A stretch of 64,000 bases of DNA from Conus ventricosus (lineage: Eukaryota; Mollusca; Gastropoda; Neogastropoda; Conidae), in contig CM031595.1 of NCBI GenBank assembly GCA_018398815.1, positions 136,160,781 to 136,224,780 of the forward strand, given 5' to 3'. Shown piece after piece: positions 49,283 through 60,000 of the stretch. Made by a program: the position numbers and the translations under genes. Position 1 is the first letter of the stretch; every line of letters starts with the position of its first letter. Below the pieces are notes generated by a model. The model did not search any database. It was given only the letters and a program-made list of their open reading frames with translations, and was not told the DNA's origin.

Positions 49283-49400
49283 GGGCCGCCATAACTTAGT
49301 GATAAGGCCTGACTCATGATCCAAAGGCGTGGTTGCCAATCACAGGCTTGTCGTGAAATTTTAAAACGTGGAATGTGTTTCCCCACTAAAATGACCGTGG
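49283..49400 (+). mobile_element. tRNA-derived SINE remnant
   Basis: An A-box-like TAACTTAGTGATAAGG is followed about 30 bases later by GTGGTTGCCAATCAC, a damaged GGTTCGAATCC-type B box. A non-tRNA tail with GTGGAATGTGTTTCCCC follows. Spacing and order fit a tRNA-derived SINE. No poly-A tail or target-site duplication was identified. Confidence 0.45.
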
Positions 49401-49656
49401 TTTCCCCCGTTGTCCACCCTGTCCCTTATTTGGGCACGACGTTTAAAATCCAACACAAACATACAACTCTGGGAAAAGATTGCCTTTTCCACATGTTATC
49501 AGTTCATTGAGCCGCTGGTAACAACATTTCTGGCTCCTTTTCGCAATAAGCAGTGCGCTGGCCATTCGTGATCGCTACGTAGAATATTCCATTGTAAAAC
49601 ACGGAACGTCAGTCGCCCCAAGGGATGAAATGTCCTAACCCGGGCTCTTGAGATTG

Positions 49657-50058
49657 TCAACTTATCTGGTTCGTGGGAATCTGAAGCCAGCAAACTGAAT
49701 CAGAGTGCCATAGTTCCAGAGAATTTTTGGGAGACACCGTTCCACCTTTTGGGGCACATATTTTCCTTCTACAAACGTTCCTGTCAGTCCTGTGAAACAC
49801 ATCGGTGCCAGTGAGCACCGTTCGGTCCATAGAAATAAACTTGGGGACCCAGATTTCAGCAACAGTTTCATGCGGTAAGTCCAAAATCTCATGGAGTTCA
49901 AGAGTTCTTGTGGATAAAAGGACTCCCCTCATCATCATTCTGTCACAATCTGGACAAGTTTCCTCTCCAGGATGTCCTTCATGGGTCTGGTTGCAATGTG
50001 GACAGGCGCGTTCAGGAGGAAGGATGCCCTTTTCCGTCGCTGACCATCTGAGGCTCAC
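49657..50058 (-). CDS. Unrecognised ORF with a zinc-ribbon-like cysteine pattern
   Basis: 133 codons on the minus strand. Near residues 20-40 it has CPHCNQTHEGHPGEETCPDC, two CxxC pairs 13 residues apart that could bind zinc. The rest (ELHEILDLPHETVAEIWVPKF, TGTDVFHRTDRNVC) matches no family I know. The upstream frame is not continuous, so it may be an exon, a transposase fragment or a chance frame. Not supported by a second copy. Confidence 0.3.
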   Translation of the reverse strand: MSLRWSATEKGILPPERACPHCNQTHEGHPGEETCPDCDRMMMRGVLLSTRTLELHEILDLPHETVAEIWVPKFISMDRTVLTGTDVFHRTDRNVCRRKICAPKGGTVSPKNSLELWHSDSVCWLQIPTNQIS

Positions 50059-51059
50059 AGTGAGCAGAAAGCCGGGTAACTGCGTATAATCAGATCCTCC
50101 GGGCTATCATAAAACTGGCAGAGTGTTGGTGGGAACCAATATAGTATCTGAAACATGACTCAAGGCACCATTCCAATGTTCAACAGAATTTGCGAAGCTG
50201 CTGTCTGGAGTTCCAACAGTGGCGCCTCATAATAACAAGCATGCCCGCCATTGCTTCAGACCACGTAGAGGTTTGCTCTGGTGCCATTGAGAACGACAGG
50301 AAGGATCTGCCAAAGCCCCACAGAACAGCGGTGGATCCTCCATTGGCCTGTGCTCTGGGTGATGCCGGCAGCGTAGATCCATGGCCCGTAACAGCTTTGG
50401 GTCATGGACTCATCAATTTATGAGCGTGGCAGCCTCTTTGATGACTTTGGCCTACGTTGACCCTCGCTTACCAGTTGGCTTTCTTGCTTGTCCGCATCCA
50501 AGGGAACCTTGAAAGTCTATGTCTCCGCCCACCCAAAAAGAGTACGGCAAGGCCACGGAAGCACTAGCACTATTTTGCCTGTGAGCAATCATTTTCAGGT
50601 AATAGCAATGTCGTTCTCTGTCCCTCATGGACCTAGCAAGAACTTTATGTTGCTGCTTGCTGTGACTGCTCTGCGCAACTATGGCATAAAGCTTCGTTCA
50701 CGGCTCTCTTGGTCAGCGGCACTGCTTCAGCTGATCATCAGCGCTCCCATGCAGTATGTCCGTAATTGGTCTCGCGTAGTATTCCCGCAGAGCACAGTTT
50801 TTTGGTTTTGTCTGTCATCCATACACCTCTGTAACGTGCCTTCCAAGAAGGAAAGGTTTGTCTGAATCACTGTATGAGCTGTTGTAGATAGAGCTCGGTA
50901 CTGCGCTCAACAGACAGCTCGTCGGACTTGAAGAGGAAATCTTCAGCAAGATCGTCTCTGAAGACGTTCCACAGATGCCGGTTACTGGTTCAAAGCCTCC
51001 AATAAACAGAAGTCACGCAGCAGTCGGGGTCCGCTGAAGATGAGGCTTCCGCCTCAATT

Positions 51060-52260
51060 TAAAGCTCACTTCCTTTTCGGTTCGGTAAGTGTATATCATT
51101 GTCAGCATGTAAAACTACACCTGTATACCAAATGTCATCAAAAAGGCTAATAGTTAGAATAATCGGATCTTTACCGTTTTAACGCTCAATTTTAAAGTTC
51201 TGTTCGTTAAATGTATATCATGTTCAGCGGTAAAAAATGCATCTTATACCGAATTCCATCAGGAACTTCAAAATGTATATAATAACGGTCTTTAACAGTC
51301 AATTTTAATGGGGTTCGTTAAGGTTGTAGTTCATATTCAGCTTTTAAAACGCACTTGTATTCCAATTTCATCAAGAAACGAAATGTAGAAATGACGGAGC
51401 TTAACGGTTTTTATAATCGCTCAAGTTGAAGGGCCAGTTCGTGTAATTGGAGTTCTGGGTTCAGTCGTGGAAATCTGCATCTGTTGCCGAATTTCATCAG
51501 GAACGGCGAATTGAGATAATTAAAAACGTTTTTAATCGGTCAATTTTTTAAGGCCGTCGGTAATTGTATAATCATTGTTTCACGTGTAAAACTGGGCATC
51601 GTATACCGTAATGTAAGCAAGAATGGTCTAAATTTTATATAATAACGTGTTAACGGTCAATTTTAATTGTTCAGCGTGTAGTGTAGATAATTAGTCAGTC
51701 AGTTAAAACTTCACCTGTATAACCAAAGTTCATCAAGAAAGTTCTTAAATGTTAAAAATAACGATCTTAACAATGTTGGATAAATCGTCAAGGTGAAGTT
51801 GTCCTTTTCGGGTAAATTGTATATCATTGTTCACGTTAAAACGCATCTGATACCGAATTTCAGCAGAACGTCAAAATTTAGAGTATAACGGTTTTTAACA
51901 GTCCAATTTGAAATTTCGGTTCTGTAAGTTGTTATATCATTATTCAAGCTGTTATAAACTTCACACACTGTATACCAAATTTCATCAGGAACGGTCTAAA
52001 TTTTATTGAATAATGGTTTTTAACGGTCAATTTTCGTGCGGAATTATATCAGTGTTCACGTGTAAAAACTGCATCGTTATACCGAATTTCATCATGAAGG
52101 GTCGAAATTGATATAATAACGGTGGGAACGGCATTTTTAAGTTCTGGTTCGTTAAGTGGATGTGCATTATTCACATTTAAAACGTCACCTGTTAGCTACC
52201 AAAGGGCATCAAGAAAGCTAAATTTAGAATAACGCTTTTAACTGTGATAAATAACGGGTC
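51060..52260 (+). repeat. Tandem array, ~119-bp unit in two alternating variants
   Basis: Ten units marked by CATCA(A/G)GAA at about 51136, 51257, 51369, 51495, 51615, 51731, 51861, 51982, 52090 and 52207, with spacings of 108-130 bases. Each unit contains a GTTCGTTAAGTGTATATCATT-like block, then ACCGAATTTCATCA and TAACGGTTTTTAACGG. Units with CACCTG...CCAAA...CATCAAGAA mostly alternate with units with GCATC...CCGAA...CATCAGGAAC, giving a dimer of about 240 bases. No open frame. Confidence 0.8.
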
Positions 52261-52339
52261 ATAAAAACATCGAAGACCCAGTGTTATCCACAGTATGTCC
52301 TCTAACCTCATGCCAAGTGTGTGCGATCCGACACTTCCA

Positions 52340-52930
52340 CTTTGCCGCCAACATCAAAAAGATGTATTTTTGATCGTTTTTTTAGGTACTGGTTGGTAAA
52401 GGTGGTAAACGTCAGAAATAACTGGTCGTTGAAAACGGCCAATACCCTATGTTACCCGAGATGTCCCTCTAGTTCAGGTACCTGGCAATGCACAACGGCC
52501 ATTGATGAATACTAGGATAAAGATGTCTTTTAAACTTAGAACAGTTTGTGAAACGTTGGTTAAATTAACTGGTTTTATTGGGGGGATAAAGTAGCCCAAA
52601 ACATCCTCGGTCACAACAGACGTACCTGCTAAATCAAGAAGATCGGGTTTTTTAAACAGTTTTCTTTTATCTGGTTTGGTGGTTTTAAACGGGTTTTATC
52701 GGGTATAAATGTACGTTTTTGATCGGCCAAAGAACGCCGAATTTTAAGAATATCCTGTACCGTTGCACGGTCACAACGGCTATTGAAGAAAAGCAAGGAA
52801 AAAATTCGTTGATACCGTGTTAAACAGTTTTTTACGTTTTTAAATAATCGGTTTATTTTGTAAGATTTGCCCAAAACCATCCTCGGCACAACAGAACTTA
52901 ACCTGCCAAAGTTCATTACAATCGTGAGCC
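52340..52930 (+). repeat. Tandem array, ~277-bp periodicity
   Basis: CACAACGGC or CACAACAGA anchors occur at about 52492, 52612, 52770 and 52887. Distances alternate near 120 and 158 bases, so the higher-order unit is about 277. Shared phrases are CATCCTCGGTCACAACAGA, ACCTGC(C/T)AAA and TTAAACAGTTTT. The ACCTGCCAAA...TTCAT phrase resembles part of the preceding 119-bp unit, so the arrays may be related. Confidence 0.65.
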
Positions 52931-53125
52931 GTGTTTGATCTAGACGGACTCAGACACAAACACACACAACAACAGAATTTGCATTTATATATTTATTTCT
53001 TCAAGCTAAACCTTAAAGCAAGCTTTGTTTATATTTCAGAGATTTCTTGGCAGTCTTTGCAACACCAAGCTGCTCTGGAAGTTCTGGAACGTGCTCGGTA
53101 GCTTCTCCTTGGAATTTATTATGTT

Positions 53126-53126
53126 G

Positions 53127-53177
<51 letters not shown>

Positions 53178-53205
53178 AATATATATAGATATATATATAT
53201 TAGAG
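53126..53205. repeat. (AT)n microsatellite
   Basis: TA tract immediately before the left arm of PLE-2. Confidence 0.95.
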
Positions 53206-53225
53206 AGATATAGAAGATAAATCCA

Positions 53226-54085
53226 GCCAAAACGCCACTCATATTCCATAAAGCGCTCAACCAAGCAGGAGCGACATAACCAGATTTAAAAACAAGGTGT
53301 TAAAATGAAAAGTAAAAACACAAAATTGTTCGAGCGGATGCTCACCTCAGTTGTACAATCAGGCAACGCCACCAGTATTATATAGTTGTGTTGTGTGGTG
53401 GGTGACTCGGCGCGGGTGGCACTGACGTAGATTTTTTCTTTTGTGCGCGTTCAGGAGTCGGCCAAGGAATGGCATTGACAAAGATTTCCATTTATGCCTG
53501 AAAACTAGTAGTTCCATTGTTCTTACTTTAGAGTTTCAGGGATGCCTAGATGGGTTTACATAATATCACCACTTGTCCTGTTTACATAAGGGCATTTTTG
53601 AGAAATGTGTTGTCTGGTGTTGCTTTTTAGAAGCTTTCCAGATATGTTTTATAGCTATTTTCTGAGCGTGATGCCGGCCAATAGGTTTACCTTAATGCGG
53701 TTTGGATTGTATATTTTCATTGTTTTGAAGGACTGTGGAGGGGGTGCATATCGGTTTAAAGTGGTTTCTGTAAGCCCTAGTAGTATCTTATCACTGTCGG
53801 GTTGGTACCGTTATTTTACTCAAGGTTGTTGTAAGCATTTGTTATGCAGAGGTGACTGGTCATTTTTTGTCCAATTACAAAGATGTCCTTTCGTCACCCT
53901 CGTGGTGTATTATTTTTGGTTTGGTTTGTTAAGTGGAAAATCAATTATTGTTTAAGGGGGCTGACATAGTACAGACTTTACTTTTTGTATTGATTATGTT
54001 GAGATAGTACTCATGTTCTTTTGGGAGATGGTTAAGATTCTGCGATTTCTTTTTCCGACTTTATGTTTTGTTCCTCCATCATAGG
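53226..54085 (-). repeat. Left inverted arm of PLE-2
   Basis: It aligns with the reverse complement of about 55470-56370 throughout, with indels. Aligned landmarks are the CGCTCAACCA block, the hammerhead-like core, TGTACAATCAGGC, the CCAAGGAATGG block, CATTTTGAAGGACTG, CAAGGTTGTTGT, CCTTTCGTCACCCTC and TTCCTCCATCA. The plus-strand frame at 53605-53955 is antisense to the GIY-YIG region and is not a gene. Confidence 0.85.
53318..53356 (-). ncRNA. Hammerhead-ribozyme-like core, left arm
   Basis: The minus strand reads CTGAGG, then GAGC-ATCC-GCTC (stem II with a four-base loop), then GAAC (consensus GAAAC), AATTTTG and a damaged cleavage triplet. It is the partner of 56232-56275; each has small losses, so neither is clearly active. 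Confidence 0.5.
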
Positions 54086-54299
54086 AGGTTTATACCATAG
54101 AAGGGGCGTGGCACGGGTCCCTGATTGCTGTTCAGGGCCGCAATATAATGGAAACGTCTCTTTTTGAATTCAGATGCTAAAAAGAGATTACAAAACTTAT
54201 GTTTAAAGCATGATATCTCCTACCTGTAATAAGGATTTGAAACCGTTTTATTGAAATATATAGCAGAAAAAGCTAATAGCTAATACTGAATTGAAAAAC

Positions 54300-55640
54300 C
54301 ACCAGAATAAGTTTCCGACAAGATTGAATAATAACAAAAACAAATCCAAAATGACAAAACGTATCTAAAGCTGACAAGCAGACAAGCAATTTCTAAAAAT
54401 GGAACCTAATGAGTACTCTCAAACTCCACAACAAAAATATTCAAAAAACTATAAAATAAGCTGATAAGACACTTTGACAACATCTGCAATAATAAAAATA
54501 AAACGGGCACCGATGATTAGGTATAGGATAGTACAACTGCAATAAAAAGAAGCTTTTATTACCCTTAAAGACCACAAACCTAACGTCCACAAACAACCCC
54601 ATGTAGGACTAATAAACCCATCAAAATCCGATATTGGCAAAATTACAAAAGATCCGGAAAAGAGCAACAGAGACAGATATACAAACACCGAATACTATCT
54701 CTGGAAAAAAGATTTGAGAGGTAATCCCATGGTTTAATGAATTGAACAAACAAAAAAACAGGTTCAGTACTTTTGACATAGTGGATTCTATCCTCTATCG
54801 AAGAGGAATTACGTGCGAAAGCACTAAGGTTTTGCCAACAAATATACAAATATAACAATTCTGAGACAATTCATTTTTCCACACTAAGAAAACCTTCCCA
54901 TAGCAAACAATAATCTGGATAAAAAAATCAGCAGAAACTCCACATTCCGATGGTCCACATGGATCCTATGATGGTGCGGAGAAACTTGTGAATTAGTTGA
55001 TCTTTTCATTCATGTGTCGCAATACAAAAATTACAGTGTAAACTGTGCGTATACAAGATGATGCCTGGCCATGTGAAACAAAAACCAAAATCATTGAAAA
55101 CAAGAAAAAAGAACTTTGTAAACTTTTTCAATAGCCACAACCTAAAAATCACAGTAGAAGCCAACAAAAAAATAGTAAATTATTTAACATAACATAGACC
55201 TAATGAGACCATACATACAACCATACAAAAAAACCTAATGACATACCTGCCTACGTAGACAGCAAATAGTGAACCACCCACCCCCATTTTGAAACCATAC
55301 TTATGTTTAAACAAAAGATATCGAAACGATCATGCAATGAGAAAGAATTTAACAGTGCAGCAGCCCGAATACCAAGAGCCTGTAAAAAAGTGGGCTTACA
55401 TCGACAATTACAAGAATCCCAGATAATAACATGAACACAATAAAAAAACGAGGTACAGAAAAATTTATATGAAGAACCGCTCCATTTGATGGAGGAAAAA
55501 AACTAACGTAGGAAAAGAATTCCTCAAATCCTTAAAACATCATTCCCCAAAAGACATGTACTATCTAAAATATTCAATAAAAACACGGCCAAGCGATCGT
55601 ATCTCATGGTTGCCCAAACCTAAAACTAGAATTGATTCTG
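54300..55640 (+). pseudogene. PLE-2 reverse transcriptase, frameshifted
   Basis: The RT that copies the element RNA. Blocks in order are: [11 protein letters not shown] and [13 protein letters not shown] (54550-54640), an NTEYYLWKK block (about 54685), FDIVDSILS (about 54771, the first catalytic Asp block, normally FDI-x-x-FYPS), YDGAETCELV (about 54967-55000 with one shift), and a damaged Y-x-DD box at about 55050-55072 missing single bases. Then come LKITVEANKKIVNYL (about 55145-55190), HPPH-like and ISKRSCNEKEFNSAAA blocks (to about 55365) and a KSLKHHFPK-like block (about 55530). At least eight frame changes occur. Confidence 0.75.
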
Positions 55641-56075
55641 CATGATAAACCAAAAAATAATACAAACCAAAGAGGGTGACGAAAGGATAGCATGTAATTG
55701 CAACAAAATAATGAACCAGTGTCCCTCTGAATACAAATGCCGCTTACAAAAAATATACATCATTGGGTACCAAGCTACGTAACAACAACCTTGATATAGA
55801 TACATACATAGATACAGCAAACCACTTAAAACCAGATAGCAAACCATAACCAGTCCTTCAAAATGAAAAATATAAAACCAAACAATTAAGTAAACATATT
55901 TGGAAGCTTAAAGAAAAGAAAATAGATTACAACATATCATGGAAAATTAGAAAAAAGGCACACCATACTTACCAACATTCTAAAAAAGGCTAGTGTGCTT
56001 AGGTACTACAAAATGTATGATATTATTATACCCCATCTAGCATCCCTGAACTCCTAAATAAAATGGTAAATCAAT
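55640..56075 (+). pseudogene. PLE-2 GIY-YIG endonuclease, frameshifted
   Basis: EN+ Penelope-like elements end in a GIY-YIG nuclease that nicks target DNA. Here a cysteine/asparagine-rich linker is followed by a block that in related proteins is I-Y-x-A-T...TYIG (about 55735-55800). The very characteristic QLSKHIWKLKE...DYNISWKI (55880-55950) comes next, and then LASLNS (about 56037) near the end. Stops and shifts interrupt it. The strongest evidence is the SKHIWKLKE block together with the preceding RT. Confidence 0.7.
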
Positions 56076-56231
56076 TGCAGGCTTAAATGGAAATGTTTGT
56101 CCCAATGCCCATTCCTTGGCACGTCGCCCCTGAACGCCCCCAAAAAAGTAAAAATCGACTGCCTACGTGCCACACCCAACTCACCCACCCACACAACACA
56201 CTATATAATTCGGGTGGCGTGCCTGATTGTA

Positions 56232-56275
56232 CATCATGAGGAAGAGCATCCCGCTCGAAACAATGTTGTCGTTTG
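56232..56275 (+). ncRNA. Hammerhead-ribozyme-like core, right arm
   Basis: The sequence reads ATGAGGA, AGAGC-ATCC-CGCTC, GAAAC, AATGTT, GTC. A CTGAGGA-type core, stem II GAGC/GCTC, the invariant GAAA, a short stem III (CAA with TTG) and a GTC cleavage triplet follow in the order of a type I hammerhead. Stem I would pair an ACA(A)C upstream with GTTTGT downstream, with a bulge. The core here has an altered first base; the left arm has CTGA intact. Confidence 0.55.
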
Positions 56276-56370
56276 TTATTACTTTTTCCATTTTAAATCC
56301 TTTTTTATACTGTTATGTCGCGCCCCTGCGTGGTTGAGCGCTTTTTTGGAATTCTGAGTGGCGTTTTGCC

Positions 56371-56879
56371 GCTGACTTTATTGAGTGCTCCTCACGGAGC
56401 ACTGTGGGCCTTACAAAATTCTAAATGGAAAATGGAGATGATTAACGTGGGTAGTCCACCAAATATATACCTAAGACCAGAAAACCTTCAGTCGAAGCCG
56501 CACTTGCTACCTCCACCAAGTTTTTGGCGAAAAGTGACCTAAAATCACATATGACAGTTTCGCTGACATTAAGACGTTAATAACTAAAAATAATAACGAT
56601 TATCTACAAACAAAACATACTGCATGTGTCCGTTTTTAATACTAATTTAACTAAAGTTTCAGAGAGTAGCGTTGAGGTAAAGTCCCAGACTGAACACATC
56701 CCATAGGTAATGCAGGAAAAGCAGTTTTGTGGCTGAACCGCCCATAGACATCTGTGGGTGCACCAGCTATCCGATTACTTCCGGGATTAACTATAGCGTG
56801 GGGAGAAGAGAAACCCTAAGGTTGAAGTTGCCCTCAGAACAACAGACAGACAGGACAGAGAAAGAACAGAGAGACAGAC
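56371..56879. other. Stretch after PLE-2, nothing recognised
   Basis: About 500 bases of ordinary complexity. A CTCCTCACGGAGCAC hairpin-like palindrome is seen at about 56389-56403. No gene. Confidence 0.4.
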
Positions 56880-57050
56880 AGACAGGCAGAATACACACAC
56901 AACACTCAACTCACACACACACACATCACAAACACACACACACACACACCGATCACGAACACTAAACACACACAAACTTGCTCGCTCTCTCTCTCACACA
57001 CACACCCACACACACCCACGCAAACTAACACGGACACCGCAACACACAGC
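56880..57050. repeat. (AC)n and (CT)n microsatellites
   Basis: AC repeats at 56890-56968, a short CT tract at about 56983-56996, then AC-rich sequence to about 57050. Preceded by CAGA-rich sequence. Confidence 0.9.
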
Positions 57051-60000
57051 GAAAAAATCATGACTGCCGCACCTCTCCCCCACCCCTCCGTTTTCCCCCC
57101 TCGCGTCTCCCCCGCATTACATCAGCTTCTAGAACGTTTCCACTGCTTGGGGCGCGTTCTAACTACCAATCTCGGGCTAAGCGGACCTTCGTGCCGCTCG
57201 CAGAGACACCATTCTTGTCTTCCACTGACTGCTGTGCAATCACGCGTGGTTACTGTGCTGTGAGTTGACATTTGACACGGCTGAGCGAAGAGAACTTGTG
57301 TGTGTTAAAACATGCGATCAGGGAAGTATATTTCACTGTTTTCTGCCAGTGCTGGAAGTGACAACTAATATTATTCAAGAACGGGATGAAGTTTTTTACT
57401 CGCAAGAAAACTTGTCCCTGCAACAGACTAATCTGGTGTAAAGACTTTGTTTATCATGAGCCAGGCAAAGTTGTGGGACAAAAGAATTTGACGGCGCACC
57501 TTGTTCTCCTCCCTCAATAGCCAAAAGAACTGGGCGGTGGGTTTCCTCAAACAAAATACAGAACGCTCAGTTGTAAGATCTTGACAAATATTTGAAAACA
57601 CACTTTTGTGGAGCGGACCGTCCGATCCATTTGATGAAACTAAAACCGTTGAAACTTTTCAAGAAATGACCCCCATCTTAACACCGGCGTACTCAGTGAA
57701 TAGACGATAAGGAAAGCTCCTCTCAGCTCTTTTGGTAGGGCATTGGCTGCAGAAAGCAAGACTATTTTGAAACAGTCAAAAACAAAAAACTGGAGTCTTA
57801 TATCTAAAGAAAATTGCTGGGTGATTTAACTCGTCCAAGAAGACTAATTAAGTGTCATTTTTTTCTATTCCTTTATCCAAAATGCACAAACTCGGCGCAT
57901 TTCTTTCAATGATTATACAACAAACGCAATCTCTGTCGGAAATACATACAATCCAACCCCAAACTTTAAAGCATTCCTGCTATGATACACTTGACGTGTT
58001 AGAACCTGCATGGCGAGTAATTGACCACGTCCACACCAGGTTTACTACCGCGGTCTGGCCTGCATTGGCCTAGCATTATCGGCTAGAATGCTACCCAACT
58101 TGACGTCAATCAGCGAGCGCGCCCTGTTGACATAGAAAGCCCACGAGCCAGCGTAGTATGACAGGACTCTAAATATAGGACTGTTTCGGCTGGTGAGTGG
58201 TTATAAAACGCAGTGTGCCCTTATGCAACTGGTTTAACGATTTTGGAATGTTCTCTAACAAACTAGATAGGTGAGCATGACCGTATACATCTACCATAAG
58301 GTGAGGAGTATGTTGGCTAGCACTACTGCAGAGATATCTCCAAATAGTCAATGAACGGAAGTACTAACTACTCGATTAAATCCGCCATATAAGCTCGGCC
58401 TACTCATAAATTGCTGAACCTGCCATACCATTTGCAACCGGTGGAAAAAGAGGACACAGCAAACTAGGCCAATCCTTACATGCACTGTCCTGGCTATTGG
58501 GTTTTGTTTTGTGTGTGTTGGGTTGCCGTCCCACCACGCTCCTCCCCCCACCCCCCCCACCCCACCCGCACGTCCACCCACCCACACCCCACGCATGCTC
58601 TCTCAATCATCCACATGTTTCGTCGGTAGGACCCCAATTCACTTCTAAGTCACCTCCAAGTTCTTACTAATCATTCTCATTGTTCTTACGTCATCCCCCA
58701 ATTACTTCAATTCGTAATTATCTTTGATTAAGTCTTGAGTGTATTGTCACCTCATATCATAACTAAAGTCATCCTTTAAAGTACAACCAATGCGTATTAA
58801 GTTATCTATAATTAGAAAAATAATACAATTATGTTGTTATCTTAAATAGGCAGATGCCTAATATTAGTACACACACGCCTCAAAAAAAACGCGTCATCGT
58901 GTATGTCGTGCTCAGAGCGTTCTGCATAGATCTTTAATGAATTTTGACTTTCCGAAGCAACCGCATTGAGGTACAAGGCGGGCTATGAAATGCCGTTTAT
59001 AACGCATGACTTTGTATGTATTGACTTGAAACATGGTAGAATACCCTTGATCTTGGGTATTAATTAATTTAAAAGATTATGCAGTGAAATGGATCAAAAG
59101 AGCGGGTGGGATATGTGCGGTTGTGGCGGTGCAGGTGGCTTTTTCTGCATTTAGGGTGCTAATTTTGGTTGGTCTGTGTGTGCGGTTGGCCAGCGTTATA
59201 GATGTTATATAGCCGCAATAACTGCCCCCAACAGCAGCAATGCGCCAAAAAGCAACAGTTTGAAAAGTGCAATATGCCATGAGACGTTGGGCCCATGTAT
59301 CTCAATTGGAGTTTTTATAGCTGCATTGGAAAAAATATTAAATCAACGTGTTTCTGCGTTGGCGTTTATTTGTCATGATGAGCATATCTGTATCAGGAAT
59401 TTTTTGGGCGTTCCACGCTGCGAATTGGTTTCCCTGCAACAAACCCCAATGTTTAATGGTCTCGCACTGATGCAATGGGGCTGCTGATTTTCTAGCTTGT
59501 GTACTTTCGCCACCAGTGTCTTTCTGATGATTTGCCAGCGCGTGCAGTTGGAAGAAACAAAAGCGATATAGTTAAAAGGATAATCCCTTTTCGCTGGCGA
59601 TAACAATGTGCCAATTCTGTAGAGAAGCACCCTAGAACGCGAATGACCGTTGGTTGAAAACTGATCTTCGGTAAATCAGACGTAAGATCTTTTCCAGAAG
59701 CAATAGGCCTAATCTACTGTACGATTTTAGTGACAAACGAAGAATCTGTTGCCCCACACTTTCTCACCATCTAGACCCCACCGTCTGCGCGTACCTGTAT
59801 AGCTGAGGCAATGTCGTTGCGGCGCAGCCTTTGAAGCTGTTCAATGCGGATGTCAGTTCCGAGAACTGTTGTGTGGGGCCACACGCTGCTAAAGAATACA
59901 TCCTCGCCTGCTTGGCCATAACAGCTTGCCAGCAACTTGGTCATTCTGTGACGTAGGTTAGCCCGACCTTGTAGAGTAGAGACTACACTGTTCATGTTTT

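Larger units (their letters stand above)
48936..51059. other. Single-copy stretch, mostly unrecognised
   Basis: Ordinary-complexity DNA after copy D. It contains the tRNA-like remnant and zinc-ribbon-like ORF listed separately and a 125-codon plus-strand frame at 50488-50865 of no recognisable product. Minus-strand fragments between 50100 and 50900 could belong with the zinc-ribbon ORF, but frames do not join. Confidence 0.4.
53226..56370 (+). mobile_element. Penelope-like retroelement PLE-2 with inverted terminal arms
   Basis: A plus-strand coding body (RT then GIY-YIG) of about 54300-56075 and its 3' end (to about 56370) are preceded by a ~860-base left arm (53226-54085). That arm is the reverse complement of the 3' part (about 55470-56370). 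Matching outer ends are AAAACGCCACTCA at 53229 and TGAGTGGCGTTTTG at 56357. Penelope elements are known for complex copies with terminal repeats in direct or inverse order, so the arms probably come from a second, 5'-truncated inverted copy. The coding body is heavily frameshifted. Confidence 0.8.

Noticed and set aside
51060..52930. Regularly spaced repeats considered as a CRISPR array
   Set aside because: Units are about 119 bases and diverge along their whole length, with no short invariant repeat and unique spacers. The context is eukaryotic.
53605..53955. 116-codon plus-strand ORF and the similar minus-strand ORF at 55626-55847, first read as a duplicated membrane protein
   Set aside because: Both are antisense to the GIY-YIG region of PLE-2 and its inverted arm; the similarity comes from the inverted repeat.
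59176..59487. 103-codon ORF in the right-hand unique region
   Set aside because: No recognisable domain, no second copy, and the length is within chance expectation for 7 kb in six frames.
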